A stretch of DNA of 5,894 nt from assembly GCA_002313255.1 (NCBI GenBank), contig DCBA01000091.1:1-5894 (forward strand), read 5' to 3'. Source of the stretch: Gammaproteobacteria bacterium UBA1119 (lineage in GTDB: Bacteria > Pseudomonadota > Gammaproteobacteria > Pseudomonadales > Azotimanducaceae). Below the pieces are notes generated by a model that was given only the letters and a program-made list of their open reading frames with translations, was not told the origin of the DNA and ran no database searches. Numbering within the stretch: the stretch's first letter is position 1; each line of letters opens with the position of its first letter. A program made the translations under genes and the position numbers. This document shows, one piece after another, positions 5,259 through 5,894 of the stretch.

Positions 5259-5894
5259 ATGAGCGAACCATTCATCCTTACGATTACCAACGCGGTGGCG
5301 ACGATTAGTATCAACGACGCGCCTCACAATCGCATGATGTTGGACTACATCGATGCCCTCGAAGAGCAATTGCCAAGTCTTCGGGATGATGAACGAATCC
5401 GGGCTCTGGTATTCACTGCTGAAGGGCTGGAACACTTTTCTGTGGGGATGAATCTGAAACAGTTTGCCGAAGGGGCTGAACGAAAGGGAGGGGCCGACGG
5501 GTTGCTCGATCAACGCCTTAGGGTGCTCAACATGATCGAAACCCTTGGGAAACCGAGCATCGCGACACTTTTCGGCTATTGTCTTGGTGGCGGATTAGAG
5601 TTACCTCTCGCCTGCCATTTTCGGCTTGCAGCCGATGAAGGTGCACAGATTGGACTACCCGAGATGGATCTGGGTGGGGTTCCGGCCTGGGGAGGTTCGG
5701 CACGATTGCCTCGTTGTGTTGGTCGAAACCATGCCCTCGACATGATCTTACGGGGCCGAAAAATTGATGGACAGGAAGCATTACGTATAGGTCTTGTCAG
5801 CGAGGTTTGCCCACTTAACGCCCTGAAAGAACGGGCGCAGACCCTTGGTGAGGAACTAGCGAAACAGCCTCGGCTTGCGATCAAGGGGATGCTG
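5259..5894 (+). CDS. Enoyl-CoA hydratase/isomerase (crotonase) family protein, 3' end outside window
   Basis: 212 codons are visible. Crotonases act on CoA thioesters, classically adding water to 2-enoyl-CoA in beta-oxidation. The first oxyanion-hole segment is FSVGMNL (60-66, usual form FSAGADL) and the second is GYCLGGGLEL (106-115), with Gly110/Gly111 positioned for the thioester carbonyl. Both catalytic glutamates of true hydratases are present: Glu114 in LGGGLEL, and Glu135 in the IGLPEMDLG segment (131-139). The next turn reads PAWGG (142-146) instead of the common PGxGG. The family usually has about 255-270 residues, so roughly 45-60 residues of the C-terminal helical part are missing beyond the edge. 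The N-terminus DAPHNRMMLDYIDALE (20-35) replaces the more common NRP-x-x-x-NAL form. No signal peptide, so cytoplasmic. It is divergent from the NIPSNAP-like gene; whatever follows it in its operon is not visible. The exact substrate is uncertain, as isomerases and other crotonases share this outline. Confidence 0.92.
   Translation, partial: MSEPFILTITNAVATISINDAPHNRMMLDYIDALEEQLPSLRDDERIRALVFTAEGLEHFSVGMNLKQFAEGAERKGGADGLLDQRLRVLNMIETLGKPSIATLFGYCLGGGLELPLACHFRLAADEGAQIGLPEMDLGGVPAWGGSARLPRCVGRNHALDMILRGRKIDGQEALRIGLVSEVCPLNALKERAQTLGEELAKQPRLAIKGML

Noticed and set aside
5115..5513. A minus-strand open frame (132 codons) across the hydratase start and the intergenic region
   Set aside because: It lies antisense to the crotonase coding sequence, whose motifs are intact, and shows no domain, signal or ribosome site.

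Overview
The window shows six protein genes on both strands and no RNA genes, mobile elements or CRISPR arrays. Signal peptides, a lipobox, clear Shine-Dalgarno sites and mixed base composition suggest a Gram-negative bacterium. The families present (FG-GAP/ASPIC lipoprotein, PhyH dioxygenase, NIPSNAP, crotonase, dihydrodiol-dehydrogenase-like oxidoreductase) would suit a proteobacterium from a marine or soil environment. That assignment is an inference from gene content only, and I cannot name a genus.

Left part (1-3781, minus strand): three genes read leftward in a tight row. First is a Gfo/Idh/MocA oxidoreductase of the dihydrodiol dehydrogenase type. It is followed 11 bp later by a secreted protein of an abundant uncharacterised family, and 36 bp after that by a lipoprotein with seven FG-GAP calcium loops, cut by the window edge where an ASPIC/UnbV domain appears to begin. 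The spacing suggests one operon linking a cytoplasmic oxidoreductase to two exported proteins.

Middle part (3782-4729): a 126-bp divergent intergenic region separates this operon from a plus-strand Fe(II)/2-oxoglutarate dioxygenase of the phytanoyl-CoA hydroxylase family, which has its full metal-binding triad.

Right part (4730-5894): the dioxygenase converges, with only 4 bp between, on a small minus-strand NIPSNAP-like protein. A 171-bp divergent region with several short inverted repeats follows, then a plus-strand enoyl-CoA hydratase with both catalytic glutamates, cut by the right edge.

Taken together the window looks like accessory catabolic or lipid/aromatic metabolism rather than a mobile or defence region. 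No substrate can be read from the sequence. The most unusual items are the oxidoreductase, which keeps its EKP lysine but lacks the usual second catalytic motif and carries a Trp-rich insertion, and its pairing with an unknown secreted protein and a calcium-propeller lipoprotein.
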